This document shows, piece after piece, positions 28,261-38,642 of a DNA stretch of 64,000 nucleotides (position 1 is its first letter; each line of letters starts with the position of its first letter). Made by a program: the position numbers and the translations under genes. Below the pieces are notes generated by a model. It was not told where the DNA came from. It was given only the letters and a program-made list of their open reading frames with translations, and ran no database searches. Source of the stretch: Pirellula staleyi DSM 6068 (lineage in GTDB: Bacteria > Planctomycetota > Planctomycetia > Pirellulales > Pirellulaceae); the NCBI RefSeq assembly GCF_000025185.1, contig NC_013720.1, positions 1,364,001 to 1,428,000 on the forward strand. The letters are read 5' to 3'.

Positions 28261-28503
28261 TCAGAACTTGGAGCTTACCACTTGCTCCGTGGTACCTTGC
28301 GCCATGCTGCTCTCAAGCCATTTGCTCAGAGCCTCGATGGGATAGAGAACGATCCCGTTCACGCGTAGGTGTGGGATCTTGTTCTCTTTTGTCCACTTTG
28401 ACAGTGTCTTCTCCGAGATACCGAGGGCTTTGGCTGCTTCTTTCGATCGCAATGCCAGTTTCTCACCCGATTTACCCGCCACCAATCCTGCATCCTTGCT
28501 CAT
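28261..28503 (-). CDS. Excisionase-like HTH protein
   Basis: An 80-residue DNA-binding protein. The ATG at 28503 is used; a GTG lies two codons upstream. It contains a MerR/Xis-type helix-turn-helix: LRSKEAAKALGISEKTLSKW followed by IPHLRVNGIVLYPIEALSKW, the usual HTH_17 plan in which the wing carries the Arg/Tyr pair. It probably helps the nearby integrase in excision or controls the replication gene downstream. Confidence 0.8.
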   Translation of the reverse strand: MSKDAGLVAGKSGEKLALRSKEAAKALGISEKTLSKWTKENKIPHLRVNGIVLYPIEALSKWLESSMAQGTTEQVVSSKF

Positions 28504-29323
28504 TCTCACTACAAAAAACTCCGATTCATTGTGTCCCTAAACTGCATGCTTGCTCTCTAACTACTTACGAATGACGATATGGCTTAATGCCTCTTTCTTT
28601 TCCCGCCTACCGACTGCCAAGCGGACTCGCGAGGGTTAGCCCTTGTTAGCTTTCGCGCGCGTGGAAAAGAGCCTGCTGTTTCTAAGCCCCTTCCTAGTAT
28701 CGCTTTCTGCCACTCAGAAGCAGCCCCGAATTTCAGATTCCTACCCTGACTCTATCCATTGTGACCACTGTGCATTGCTTGTCCTTTCGATCGCTTACAC
28801 TGCTCAAGATACGCACCCTATTTCAGGGCCTCTTGCGAGGTAGCAAGACAGGCCAGATCGACTATACCTGCTGAGCTGGAACCAGCGGCGATTCGGGAAA
28901 GAAAGATCTTACGGATTTATTATAATGCATGTTTTCAAAATGATGGTTTGCATTGATAAATATTGTTTGCATCATCTTGGCATACCACAACTTGTGCAAA
29001 AACTTCATACTCGGCAATTTGTGCAATCCTCGCGGGATTTGACTAAGATTTACTTTTCTGGACATTGCTCATACTTCCAAAAAAACCACACGAGATAGGC
29101 CCTACTTCATGAGTCTCGATCGCTATCATCCAGCAGAGATGACGACATTCTAAAGAGAAAAAATGGCTGTAATATCAACTGCAAAAATGACGGCAATATC
29201 GACTGCAATTCTGAGAGCAATTTTCAGCATCATCTAGCGGTTGCTAGTTGTTGACGACTTCGTACAGTTGTACGATTCTGGTTGGCCCGACATCTGAGTG
29301 ACACACTAAGCTTAATTTTCAAT
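28504..29323. other. Divergent control region with direct repeats
   Basis: About 820 bp between the excisionase-like gene (minus) and the GIY-YIG gene (plus). It has two tandem 24-bp repeats (29160-29183 and 29184-29207, 20 of 24 identical) and two 12-bp sites of the form caaYttgtgcaa (28988-28999, 29015-29026). A 67-codon minus-strand frame (28862-29065) covers the second pair and has an ATG but no other support. The region is AT-rich and is the best candidate for promoters, operators or an origin. Confidence 0.45.
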
Positions 29324-30208
29324 ATGCCTAAGTTTCAGCAGCGTCCGTTTTCGATCACCATCTTTGTCCCGGATGGCGATCCCGATAGCCTTCGACTGGT
29401 CGAGAAGTCGAACTGGACCGGGATTGGAGTGGTGTTCAATCGCACCAACTACAAGCAAGTGGTTCTGCAGGAAGAGTTTGAGCGAACCGGGGTCTACGTG
29501 CTGGTCGGAGATTCCGAAACGAGTGGGCTGCCGACGATTTACATCGGTGAGGGAGATCCGGTCAAGTATCGTCTCAACAGTCACTACAGCCAGAAAGACT
29601 TCTGGGACTGGGCTGTCTTCTTCGTCACGAAAGATAGCAGCCTGAACAAAGCCCACGTGCAGTACCTGGAGGCTCGCCTGATCGAGCTGGCCCGTGCTGC
29701 CAAGCAGTGCAAACTGGCGAACAACCAGTCTCCTGCTGCACCTTCGCTTTCGAAGGCTCAGACAGCCGATGTCGAAAGCTTCCTAGCCGATATGCTCAGC
29801 ATCTTCCCACTCGTTGGGCTGGGAGTATTTGAAGCTACGGAATCCTCGCCCAAAGCCCAGCAGCAGATGTTCTACATTGCCTCGAAGGGGATTAAGGCAA
29901 GTGGCTATGAGGATCCCAAGGGATTCGTCGTGCTGAAAGGATCACAGGTCATGAAGACCGAGGCACCTTCGATTGGCCCGTACCTGAAAGCATTGCGAAC
30001 AGACCTATTGGATGGAGGCGTTATCGCACTAAGTGGTGAGTATTACGTGCTGACGCAGGACTACGTCTTCACGTCTCCCTCTACAGCCTCTTCGGTGGTT
30101 CAAGGTAGGCGATCCAATGGACGCGCCGATTGGAAGACTAAGGATGGAGTAACGCTTCGTGAAATTCAGGAATCGGCGGCTGGTTTAGTGGAAAATTCAG
30201 GTGAGTGA
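29324..30208 (+). CDS. GIY-YIG nuclease family protein with DUF4357-like C-terminus
   Basis: A 294-residue protein from ATG 29324 (MPKFQQRPFSITIFV). The GIY-YIG domain lies near residues 45-130: GVYVLVGDSETSGLPTIYIG, then the catalytic-type Arg region VKYRLNSHYSQKDFWDWAVF and the Glu in QYLEARLIELA. The C-terminal part (FYIASKGIKASGYEDPKGFV, then LREIQESAAG) resembles DUF4357. This architecture recurs in genomic islands next to restriction systems, and here it lies 1.1 kb before hsdM. A nuclease role in defence is plausible but not proved. Confidence 0.8.
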   Translation: MPKFQQRPFSITIFVPDGDPDSLRLVEKSNWTGIGVVFNRTNYKQVVLQEEFERTGVYVLVGDSETSGLPTIYIGEGDPVKYRLNSHYSQKDFWDWAVFFVTKDSSLNKAHVQYLEARLIELARAAKQCKLANNQSPAAPSLSKAQTADVESFLADMLSIFPLVGLGVFEATESSPKAQQQMFYIASKGIKASGYEDPKGFVVLKGSQVMKTEAPSIGPYLKALRTDLLDGGVIALSGEYYVLTQDYVFTSPSTASSVVQGRRSNGRADWKTKDGVTLREIQESAAGLVENSGE

Positions 30209-31362
30209 TCAAGCAATTCTTTCCACCAAATTAATATGTGCCGTCTTGTGTCCATAAGGTGTTCAGGTAGTTTGCGTGTGTCATCATGAACTAAAAATTT
30301 GCACGCCCCAGTTTGTCCATCTTCACCAAGCCCCCAGGCTGCCCCGTGTCTAGAGCAGTATCCCTTGTCATTAGGGCCTAAAAAAAGAGATGCCCCTCTG
30401 AACGGTGTTGTGGTGTATTTTATTGGCAACTGCTAGTATATATGGGGGGCTGTCAGTGAGATTGTCACTCCCACAGATTTCTTCCAGACTGCTAAATCTG
30501 GCCAGGACTTATTTGCTTACCATGACATATGGACCGGGACGTCACTGCTTGATACCCCAGCGATGGGATATGCCAGATCCACTACTGGCCCGTTGCCCGG
30601 AAAAACCTAAATGTAGGAAAGTCCTGTTTCGTCTTTTACTTGCCCTACCGTGCGAGGTTTTAAGCACGGCCTTGCCAGCTTCATGAGCTTTTTGGTTCGG
30701 GATAAAGTCACTAAGTCATAACCCGTTCACACATCCGTGCGAAGTTGCCAATTACTTCCTCTGTGCCCAATGCCGCAGGATCAATTTCAGCCACGAACAT
30801 CAAGCACTCATCCAGTATAACATACAACCCTCCAAATCCGTTCAATTTCGTGGTTGCGAGAGTTGTAAGATGATTCTGCTCAAGAGCTTATAGCCACAGA
30901 ATCATGTCAAGAATTTGCAGCACTTGGGAGACTTTTTGGCGACCTTTCGCCTTGGATGCTACCCAACAATGCTTTGAGATTCTCTGGTTTGAATGACCCG
31001 CTAGAAGATCGCCTACTTCGACTCACATTTCCATTCGTCAGCACAATGCCCCTCACAGCTCGTTCGCTGCTATGCACCTCTCACAAGACATAATTGCGTC
31101 GCCAACTCTTTCAACGCGATCCTAGGGCCCTCTGCGTGGCCTTGAAACGCTCTCAAACGCCCGCCCCTTCGCCAGTGCCTCTCGTGGCTGAGATCGCGCC
31201 CCAACACTCCCCTTCTCCCCACTGCACAACTGCACTGCTGGGAGCCTCCTCTCCGCGATGCTAAATTGCTCTCCCTGCACCGCACTGAAGCCAGCCATTT
31301 GCCCCAAACTTCCCAGTCGTCCCAGCCTCGCCCCTGCTCCTCTCCGAAATCCCCTCTGCACC
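30209..31362. other. Decayed region between GIY-YIG and hsdM
   Basis: About 1.1 kb without a convincing complete gene. On the minus strand 30711-30887 reads as a protein-like C-terminus of 58 residues (GFGGLYVILDECLMFVAEID) with no good start codon. A further minus-strand frame to 30429 (87 codons, GYCSRHGAAWGLGEDGQTG) overlaps the 3' end of the GIY-YIG gene. Both look like relics. The stretch 31100-31360 should contain the hsdM promoter. Confidence 0.35.
30711..30887 (-). pseudogene. Fragment of an unknown gene
   Basis: An open frame of 58 codons ending at TAG 30711-30713. Its composition is protein-like (LATTKLNGFGGLYVILDECL; GTEEVIGNFARMCERVMT), but it is cut at the 5' side by a stop and has no recognisable start. 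It looks like the end of a small globular protein, possibly of the secretion-chaperone/YbjN kind, which is only a guess. Confidence 0.3.
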
Positions 31363-33765
31363 ATGGCCCTCAAAAAGTCGAGTCTCTACTCCTCCCTCTG
31401 GTCAAGCTGCGACGAACTCCGTGGCGGCATGGACGCCAGTCAGTACAAAGACTACGTCCTGGTGCTCCTCTTCCTCAAATACATCAGCGACAAGTACGCC
31501 AACGTCCCCTACGCGCCGATCGAAGTCCCGAAGGGCTCTAGCTTTAAGGACATGGTCGCCCTCAAGGGAACCAAAGACATCGGCGACGATATCAACAAAA
31601 AGATCATCGCCCCCATCGCCCAGGCCAACCGTTTGTCGGACATGCCCGACTTCAACGACTCCACCAAGCTGGGCAGTGGCAAAGAAAAAGTCGATCGCCT
31701 CACCAACCTCATCGCCATCTTCGAAAACAAGTCGCTCGACTTCTCCAAAAACCGAGCCGATGGCGACGACATCCTGGGCGATGCCTACGAATACCTCATG
31801 CGGCACTTCGCCACCGAAAGTGGCAAGAGCAAAGGCCAGTTCTACACCCCGGCCGAAGTCAGCCGCATCATTGCCCAAATCATCGGCATCAAGACCGCCA
31901 AAACCACTGGCAGCACCACGGTTTACGATCCCACATGCGGCTCCGGCTCGCTCCTGTTGAAAGTCAGCGACGAAGCTCAAACGCCAGTCACCCTCTACGG
32001 CCAAGAGAAAGATGCGGCCACCAGCGGCTTGGCTCGCATGAACACCATCCTGCACAACATGCCCACCGCACTCATCGAGCAAGGCAACACCCTCTCCAAT
32101 CCCCGCTTTGTCGATGGCTCGTCGCTCAAGACGTTCGACTACGTCGTCGCCAATCCACCGTTTTCCGACAAACGCTGGAGCACTGGTCTCGATCCAGCCA
32201 GCGATCCCCACGCCCGTTTCACCCTCGGCATTCCACCCGCCAAGCAGGGCGACTATGCCTATCTCCTGCACATCATCCGCTCCCTCAAATCCACTGGCCA
32301 AGGTGCCTGCATTCTTCCGCACGGTGTTCTGTTTCGCGGCAATGCCGAAGCCGAAATCCGCAAAAACCTGCTTCGCAAGGGCTACATCAAAGGGATCATC
32401 GGCCTACCTGCCAACCTCTTCTATGGCACCGGCATCCCTGCCTGCATTGTGGTGATCGATAAGAAAGAGGCCAACCGTCGCCAAGCGATCTTCATGATCG
32501 ATGCCAGCAGTGGCTACATGAAAGATGGCCCCAAGAACCGGCTCCGTGCCCGCGATATCCATAAGATTGTCGACACCTTCAATCAGCAGCTCGAAGTTCC
32601 CAAGTACTCGCGGCTGGTGACGATCGAAGAGATCGAGAAGAACGACTTCAATCTCAATCTTCCCCGCTACATCGATAGCCAAACGCCTGAAGATATTCAG
32701 AACATCGATGGCCATCTTAAGGGTGGCATACCCGTTGAAGATACCACCTCGCTCGAGCCCTACTGGAAAGTCTGCCCTGGTCTTCAAAAAGCACTTTTCA
32801 AGAAGAATCGCACGGGCTTTGTCGATTTGCGTGTCGAGCCTGCCGAAATCAAGACCACCATCTACCAGCATCCAGAGTTCACCCAGTTCATCACCCAGAT
32901 GAATCAGCACTTTGACACTTGGCGACAAAAGGCGGCCAAGACACTCAAAGCGCTCGATGCGGGCCATCATCCGAAGCAGCTCATCGCCAAACTGGCCGAT
33001 GGATTGCTCGAGCACTATCAGGCTTCGCCACTCATCGATCCCTATGCCGTCTATCAGCACCTGATGGACTACTGGGAAACCACCATGCAAGACGATTGCT
33101 ACAGCATCGCCGCCGATGGTTGGAAGGCCGAGCCGCAGCGATTGGTCGAGCAAACCAAAGCGGGCAAAACCAAAGATCGAGGCTGGGCGTGCGATCTGGT
33201 CCCCAAGTCGCTTGTCGTCGCTCGCTACTTTGCTAAGCAGCAGGCCGAAATCGATTCGCTCGCCGCGATGCTCGAAGCTGCCTCAGCCGCCATTGCCGAA
33301 ATGGAAGAAGAGCATGGTGGCGAGGAAGGTCTGTTTGCCGCACTAGAAAAAATCAGCCTGGCTTCGGTCAAGGCGCGGATGAAGGAGATTGTGGCCGAGG
33401 GTGATACGCTCAGCCGCGAGGAATTCGAGCTACTCGAAAAATACTGCGCCTTGGTGCAAGGCGAAACCACGCTTCGTCGCGATCTGGCGACCAAGACCGA
33501 CGAACTCGACCAGCTGGCCCTGGAACACTATGCCAAGCTCACCCCTGCCGAGATCAAAACCCTGGTGGTCGACGACAAATGGCTCGCCACGCTCGCCGCA
33601 GCTGTGCAGGGTGAAATGGACCGCATCAGCCAATCGCTCACCTCGCGCGTGAAGGAGCTGGCCGAGCGCTACCGCGAGCCGCTCCCCCAGCTTACCCTCC
33701 GCTGCCAACAGCTCGAAGCCCAGGTCAACACGCATCTGGAAAGGATGGGCTTCTCATGGCAGTGA
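31363..33765 (+). CDS. hsdM: Type I restriction-modification methyltransferase subunit HsdM
   Basis: An 800-residue N6-adenine methyltransferase subunit. The ATG at 31363 (MALKKSSLYSSLWSSCDELR) is the conserved start; the frame extends upstream to 31258. The SAM-binding motif DPTCGSGSLLL is near residue 188 and the catalytic NPPF near 262. An N-terminal HsdM_N helical domain (DASQYKDYVLVLLFLKYISD) precedes them. It is about 300 residues longer than the classical HsdM: after residue 500 there is an extra helical region with a coiled coil (IDSLAAMLEAASAAIAEMEE). It overlaps hsdS by 10 bp. It methylates the host DNA site defined by HsdS. Confidence 0.93.
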   Translation: MALKKSSLYSSLWSSCDELRGGMDASQYKDYVLVLLFLKYISDKYANVPYAPIEVPKGSSFKDMVALKGTKDIGDDINKKIIAPIAQANRLSDMPDFNDSTKLGSGKEKVDRLTNLIAIFENKSLDFSKNRADGDDILGDAYEYLMRHFATESGKSKGQFYTPAEVSRIIAQIIGIKTAKTTGSTTVYDPTCGSGSLLLKVSDEAQTPVTLYGQEKDAATSGLARMNTILHNMPTALIEQGNTLSNPRFVDGSSLKTFDYVVANPPFSDKRWSTGLDPASDPHARFTLGIPPAKQGDYAYLLHIIRSLKSTGQGACILPHGVLFRGNAEAEIRKNLLRKGYIKGIIGLPANLFYGTGIPACIVVIDKKEANRRQAIFMIDASSGYMKDGPKNRLRARDIHKIVDTFNQQLEVPKYSRLVTIEEIEKNDFNLNLPRYIDSQTPEDIQNIDGHLKGGIPVEDTTSLEPYWKVCPGLQKALFKKNRTGFVDLRVEPAEIKTTIYQHPEFTQFITQMNQHFDTWRQKAAKTLKALDAGHHPKQLIAKLADGLLEHYQASPLIDPYAVYQHLMDYWETTMQDDCYSIAADGWKAEPQRLVEQTKAGKTKDRGWACDLVPKSLVVARYFAKQQAEIDSLAAMLEAASAAIAEMEEEHGGEEGLFAALEKISLASVKARMKEIVAEGDTLSREEFELLEKYCALVQGETTLRRDLATKTDELDQLALEHYAKLTPAEIKTLVVDDKWLATLAAAVQGEMDRISQSLTSRVKELAERYREPLPQLTLRCQQLEAQVNTHLERMGFSWQ

Positions 33766-35021
33766 AACCCGGCTTCAAGATGACCGAAATCGGCGAGATA
33801 CCGGCGGAATGGAACGCATATCACTTGTCGCAATTGTGGAAAGTTACTGACTGTAAACATGTAACAGCCACTTTTGTACCTGAAGGCTATCCTGTCGCAA
33901 GTATCAGAGAAGTGCAAAGCAAGTTTGTCAATCTACATGCCGCAAATCATACAACTCCCCACTTTTACAGACTGCTCATCGAGGGAGGACGTGATCCGCA
34001 AGCCGGAGATTTGATTCTAAGTCGAAATGCCACAGTTGGACAAATTGCGCAAGTGTCTCACTCACATCCAAAGTTCGCGATGGGACAAGACGTCTGTCTA
34101 CTTAGAAAAACTTCTCCGACAAATAGTACAGAGTTCATTCAGGCTGTATTTCAATCTCGAATTATAAAACAGCAGATATCCGACATTCTGGTCGGTTCAA
34201 CGTTCAAGAGAATTAATGTCAAGCAAATCAAGGCTTTTATAGTTCCTTCACCATCGGCAGCCGAACAACGGGCGATTGCGGGGGCGTTGTCGGATGTGGA
34301 TGCACTGATCGAGTCGCTCGAGCAGCTGATTGCCAAAAAGCGCGCCATCAAACAAGGAGCCATGCAAGAACTCCTCACCGGCAAACGCCGCCTCCCCGGA
34401 TTTTCAGGAAAATGGGAGAAGAAGCGACTTCAACAAATTGCTTGGTACCAAGAAGGTCCCGGTGTTCAGAAGCATCAGTTCGCAAGTGTCGGGACCAAAT
34501 TATTGAATGGATCGAATATAAGTCATGGCGAACTTTTTCTCGACCAGACTGAACGGTATATCGAAGATCAACTTGCGAATGGGACTTATCGACATTTCTT
34601 ATGCGATGCCGGCGACATCGTCATCGCGTCGTCTGGAATTTCACCGGCGACACTGAATGAAAAGATGGCGATTGTGCAAGCGTCGCATCTCCCACTTTGC
34701 ATGAACACTTCAACGATACGGTTTAAAGCGAATCAGGACCTTGCAACACAAGCGTTTCTATTTGTCTGCTTGCAGGGCAATTCGTTTAGGGATCAGATTG
34801 CTGGCATGGCGACAGGCTCAGCACAGTTAAACTTTGGGCCGTCTCACTTGAATAAAGTTGAACTGCTTCTACCTACCATTTCCGAGCAAGTTGCAGTAGC
34901 CGATGTCATTGGCTCTCTAGAACATGAATTGAGAAAACTTGACGATAGACTCACCAAACTCCGCCTCCTCAAACAAGCGATGATGCAGCAGCTGCTGACG
35001 GGGAAGATTCGGTTGGTGTAA
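33756..35021 (+). CDS. hsdS: Type I restriction-modification specificity subunit HsdS
   Basis: A 421-residue DNA-recognition subunit. Two target-recognition domains are seen (about residues 15-165 and 215-385), each followed by a conserved helix. The first spacer has ALSDVDALIESLEQLIAKKR and AMQELLTGKRRLPGF, and the second LEHELRKLDDRLTKLRLLKQ with MMQQLLTGKIRLV. This half-repeat layout is diagnostic. The first domain is AT-rich compared with hsdM and hsdR, as expected for recombining recognition domains. The site recognised cannot be predicted by eye. Confidence 0.92.
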   Translation: MAVKPGFKMTEIGEIPAEWNAYHLSQLWKVTDCKHVTATFVPEGYPVASIREVQSKFVNLHAANHTTPHFYRLLIEGGRDPQAGDLILSRNATVGQIAQVSHSHPKFAMGQDVCLLRKTSPTNSTEFIQAVFQSRIIKQQISDILVGSTFKRINVKQIKAFIVPSPSAAEQRAIAGALSDVDALIESLEQLIAKKRAIKQGAMQELLTGKRRLPGFSGKWEKKRLQQIAWYQEGPGVQKHQFASVGTKLLNGSNISHGELFLDQTERYIEDQLANGTYRHFLCDAGDIVIASSGISPATLNEKMAIVQASHLPLCMNTSTIRFKANQDLATQAFLFVCLQGNSFRDQIAGMATGSAQLNFGPSHLNKVELLLPTISEQVAVADVIGSLEHELRKLDDRLTKLRLLKQAMMQQLLTGKIRLV

Positions 35022-35117
35022 CGCGGGCCCAGCGGCAGGTGGTGAAATATGCCCCACGGGTGGTGTATAGTGGCGACAGCCGTAAAGGGGATTTGCCGCT
35101 TCGCACCCACATGCGAG

Positions 35118-35573
35118 ATGACCACCGCCATGGAACCGCTCGAACTCGAAAAAGTGATTGCGTTTGTCGCTGATCGTATCGCCCGCAAGATCGCCTACAA
35201 AGTGATGCTCGATCTGCGGAAGATGCCTTGCACCATGTCAGGCGATGATTCGGGACTCTCCAACGTTTGGGAAGAGATCTGTGTGCAGGTGCAGTATGAG
35301 GAGTCGCACTGCTGGGACATCTATGAACAGATGATCCGCGACCTAGTCGAATCGTATGTCGATGAACTCCCCATCGAACTTTACAACGCCGTTTGGCTAC
35401 AAACCGACCCCGGTTTCGATTGGCTTTATGCATCCCCTGAAACACGCAATCCGAGCCCTGCAGAATCAACTTCTGCGTCGAAGTGGGTCTATGACTTTGT
35501 GATCTCAAGAGCTGATTCCTGGTCGAACAAGGCTGTTCGGCGATACCTCCGACGAGCAAGCGAGCGAGACTAA
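35118..35573 (+). CDS. Unknown protein within the type I RM locus
   Basis: About 151 residues from ATG 35118 (MTTAMEPLELEKVIAFVADR); another ATG 12 bp later is possible. It is acidic and mostly helical (WDIYEQMIRDLVESYVDELP, NAVWLQTDPGFDWLYA), with no membrane segment or catalytic motif. It sits between hsdS and hsdR, 6 bp before hsdR, so it is expressed with the restriction system. I do not recognise it. Confidence 0.6.
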   Translation: MTTAMEPLELEKVIAFVADRIARKIAYKVMLDLRKMPCTMSGDDSGLSNVWEEICVQVQYEESHCWDIYEQMIRDLVESYVDELPIELYNAVWLQTDPGFDWLYASPETRNPSPAESTSASKWVYDFVISRADSWSNKAVRRYLRRASERD

Positions 35574-35579
35574 TCCACC

Positions 35580-38500
35580 ATGTCGACCATCGGCGCTCCC
35601 GAACGCGAAACCCAGTCGCGCGTGATCCAGCTATTTTGCCAAGAGCTGGGCTACGACTATCTCGGCGATTTTCGCGACCGCGATGGCAACTCCAACGTCG
35701 AAACCACCTTGCTCGAAAAGTGGCTCGCCGCTCGAGGCTATTCACCCGCCCAAATCAGTGCCGCCATCTACAGGCTCACCAGCGAGGCCCATCACCCCAA
35801 TCGCAAGCTGATGGCCAGCAACAAAGCGGTCTATAGCCTGCTCCGCTACGGCGTGCCGGTGAAGGTGGAAGTCGGCAGCCCCACCGAAACCGTCCACCTC
35901 ATCGACTGGAGCCACCCCGAGCAAAACCACTTTGCCATCGCCGAAGAAGTGACATTGCAAGGCGACCACGACCGTCGCCCTGACCTCGTGATGTATGTCA
36001 ACGGCATTGCCATCGGCGTGATCGAACTCAAGAGCAGTATTGCGAGCATTGGCGAAGGCATTCGGCAACTCCTTTCGAACCAACAGACGCAGTTTCATGC
36101 CTGGTTCTTCTCGACCGTGCAACTGGTGCTCGCCGGTAGCAACTCCGAAGGGCTGCAATATGGAACCATCGGCACCGAGGAAAAGTATTTCCTCAAATGG
36201 AAAGAAGACGAAACCGACAACAGCCGGTTTAAGCTCGACAAATATCTTTTGAAGATCTGCCGCAAGGATCGCTTGATCGAACTACTGCTCGACTTCGTGC
36301 TGTTTGATGGCGGGGTGAAAAAACTGCCCCGCGTGCATCAGTACTTTGGTATCAAAGCGGCCCAGGAGCATGTGCGACAGAAAAAGGGTGGCATCATCTG
36401 GCACACCCAAGGGAGCGGCAAGAGCATTGTGATGGTGCTGCTGGCCAAGTGGATTTTGGAGAACTACCCGCAGGCCCGTGTGGCGATCATCACCGACCGC
36501 GACGAGCTCGATAAGCAAATCGAAGGAGTGCTCCGCGATGCCGGCGCGATTGGCGAAAACGATCAAGTGCGGGCCACCAGTGGCAGCGACCTGATGGTCA
36601 AACTGGCCCAGCCCACCCCCAGGCTGATTTGCTCGCTGGTGCACAAATTCGGCCGCAAGAAGGTCGACAACTTTGAGAAGTTCATCGAGGAACTGGAGGC
36701 TCAGCCTAGCCCTGCGGTGGGCGAACTGTTTGTGTTCGTCGACGAATGCCACCGGACGCAAAGTGGCAAGCTGCATCGAGTGATGAAGGCGCTGCTCCCC
36801 ACGGCAACGTTCATTGGCTTCACCGGCACCCCGCTGCTGAAAGACGACAAGGCCACCAGCCTCGAAATCTTTGGCGGCTATATCCACACCTACAAGTTCA
36901 GCGAAGCTGTCGAAGACAAGGTGGTGCTCGATCTGATCTATGAAGCCCGCGACATCGACCAACGACTATCGAGCCCCGAAAAGATCGACGAGTGGTTCGA
37001 GGCCAAAACACGCGGGCTCAACGACTGGCAAAAGAACGAGCTGAAAACCACGTGGGGAACGATGCAAAACCTGCTCAGTTCCAAATCGCGCATGAACCGC
37101 GTGGTGGCCGACATCCTGCACGACTTCAGCTGTCGCCCCCGGCTGAAAAGCGAACGGGGCAATGCCATCCTCGTCGCCTCTTCGATCTACGAAGCGTGCA
37201 AATACTACAAGCTCTTTCAAGAAACGCCTCTGAAAGGCAAATGCGCGATCATCACCTCGTACAATCCGCAGGCCAAAGACATTACGAAAGAAGAAGTCGG
37301 CGCTAACACCGAGACCGATAAGCAGTTTGTCTACAACACCTATACCGACCTGCTGACCGACGTCGCCCCTAATCCCAAGCAATCAAAAACCGAAACCTAC
37401 GAAGAAAATGCCAAGCATCTGTTTGTCGAAGAACCTGCCAACATGAAGCTATTGGTGGTGGTCGATAAACTCCTCACCGGCTTTGATGCCCCTTCGTGCA
37501 GCTATCTCTACATCGATAAGTCGATGCAGGACCATGGCCTGTTTCAAGCGATCTGCCGCACCAATCGACTCGACGATGACTCGAAAGACTTTGGCTATAT
37601 CGTCGACTATAAGAACCTCTTTAAGAGTGTGCAGAAGGCGATCAAGGTCTATACCTCGGAGATCGACAAAACTTCGGGCGGCTCCGATCCAGAAGTGCTG
37701 ATGCACGATCGTCTTACCAAAGGCAAAGAGCGGCTCGATAATGCCATCGAAGCGATCGAACTTTTGTGTGAACCGGTTGATCCACCGAAGGCAGAACTCG
37801 AACATATTCGCTACTTCTGCGGAAATACCGAAGTTCCCACCGATCTGAAAGAGCGCGAGCCGATGCGTGTGGCGCTCTACAAAGCAACCGTAGCACTGCT
37901 CCGCGCCTATGGAAGCATTGCCGACGAACTGGAAGAGGCTGGGTATAGCGCTGGCGAAGTGAAGCGGATCAAGAAGCGGCTCGATCACTTTGTGAACATG
38001 CGCGAAATCGTTCGCAAAGCGAGCGGCGAAACACTCGATCTTAAACCGTATGAATCGGACATGCGGCACCTGATCGATTCATATATCGATGCGTCGGAGC
38101 CGCGCAAGATCTCGCCCTTTGACAACATGGGGCTCTTGGAACTGATTGTCAAAACGGGAATTGCCGAAGCGATTGCCAACCAGCTTGGCGGGATGAAAGG
38201 AAACCAAGATGCCATCGCCGAGACGATCGAAAACAACGTTCGTAGCAAGATCATTACCGATCGTAATAACGACCCCGCCTTTTATGATCGCATGTCGACC
38301 TTGCTCGACGAAATCGTCGCCGCACGTAAGGCCAAAGCGATCAAGTACGAAGACTTTCTGAAGAAGGTGGCCGAGCTTGCCAAGATGGTTCACGAGGGAA
38401 AAGATGCTGAACTATCGGCTAAACTCAACACGCCTGGCAAGCGAGCCCTTTACAACAATTTAGCCAACGACGAAGCAACGGCGCTCAAAATCGACGAAAC

Positions 38501-38642
38501 GGTGAAGGCTGTGCGACCTGATGACTGGCGCGGCGTACAAGCCCGCGAGAAGATCATTAAGGCAGCCCTTTACGGTGTTTTGCAGGATAGCGAACAAGTG
38601 GAAAAGGTATTTGAGATCGTGAAAGCGCAGAAGGAGTACTAA
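35580..38642 (+). CDS. hsdR: Type I restriction endonuclease subunit HsdR
   Basis: A 1020-residue ATP-dependent translocase-nuclease. A PD-(D/E)xK nuclease core is at about residues 130-155 (RPDLVMYVNGIAIGVIELKS). Walker A is WHTQGSGKSIVM (about 273-284), Walker B/DEAD is FVDECHRTQ (about 384-392), and motif III is FIGFTGTPLL. The motif VI region reads FQAICRTNRLDD. The C-terminal helical part binds the HsdM-HsdS core. The stop overlaps the next ATG (TAATG). With hsdM and hsdS it should cut unmethylated foreign DNA. Confidence 0.93.
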   Translation: MSTIGAPERETQSRVIQLFCQELGYDYLGDFRDRDGNSNVETTLLEKWLAARGYSPAQISAAIYRLTSEAHHPNRKLMASNKAVYSLLRYGVPVKVEVGSPTETVHLIDWSHPEQNHFAIAEEVTLQGDHDRRPDLVMYVNGIAIGVIELKSSIASIGEGIRQLLSNQQTQFHAWFFSTVQLVLAGSNSEGLQYGTIGTEEKYFLKWKEDETDNSRFKLDKYLLKICRKDRLIELLLDFVLFDGGVKKLPRVHQYFGIKAAQEHVRQKKGGIIWHTQGSGKSIVMVLLAKWILENYPQARVAIITDRDELDKQIEGVLRDAGAIGENDQVRATSGSDLMVKLAQPTPRLICSLVHKFGRKKVDNFEKFIEELEAQPSPAVGELFVFVDECHRTQSGKLHRVMKALLPTATFIGFTGTPLLKDDKATSLEIFGGYIHTYKFSEAVEDKVVLDLIYEARDIDQRLSSPEKIDEWFEAKTRGLNDWQKNELKTTWGTMQNLLSSKSRMNRVVADILHDFSCRPRLKSERGNAILVASSIYEACKYYKLFQETPLKGKCAIITSYNPQAKDITKEEVGANTETDKQFVYNTYTDLLTDVAPNPKQSKTETYEENAKHLFVEEPANMKLLVVVDKLLTGFDAPSCSYLYIDKSMQDHGLFQAICRTNRLDDDSKDFGYIVDYKNLFKSVQKAIKVYTSEIDKTSGGSDPEVLMHDRLTKGKERLDNAIEAIELLCEPVDPPKAELEHIRYFCGNTEVPTDLKEREPMRVALYKATVALLRAYGSIADELEEAGYSAGEVKRIKKRLDHFVNMREIVRKASGETLDLKPYESDMRHLIDSYIDASEPRKISPFDNMGLLELIVKTGIAEAIANQLGGMKGNQDAIAETIENNVRSKIITDRNNDPAFYDRMSTLLDEIVAARKAKAIKYEDFLKKVAELAKMVHEGKDAELSAKLNTPGKRALYNNLANDEATALKIDETVKAVRPDDWRGVQAREKIIKAALYGVLQDSEQVEKVFEIVKAQKEY

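Noticed and set aside
31402-32322. 306-codon minus-strand frame inside hsdM
   Set aside because: Antisense shadow of hsdM, which has clear SAM-binding and NPPF motifs.
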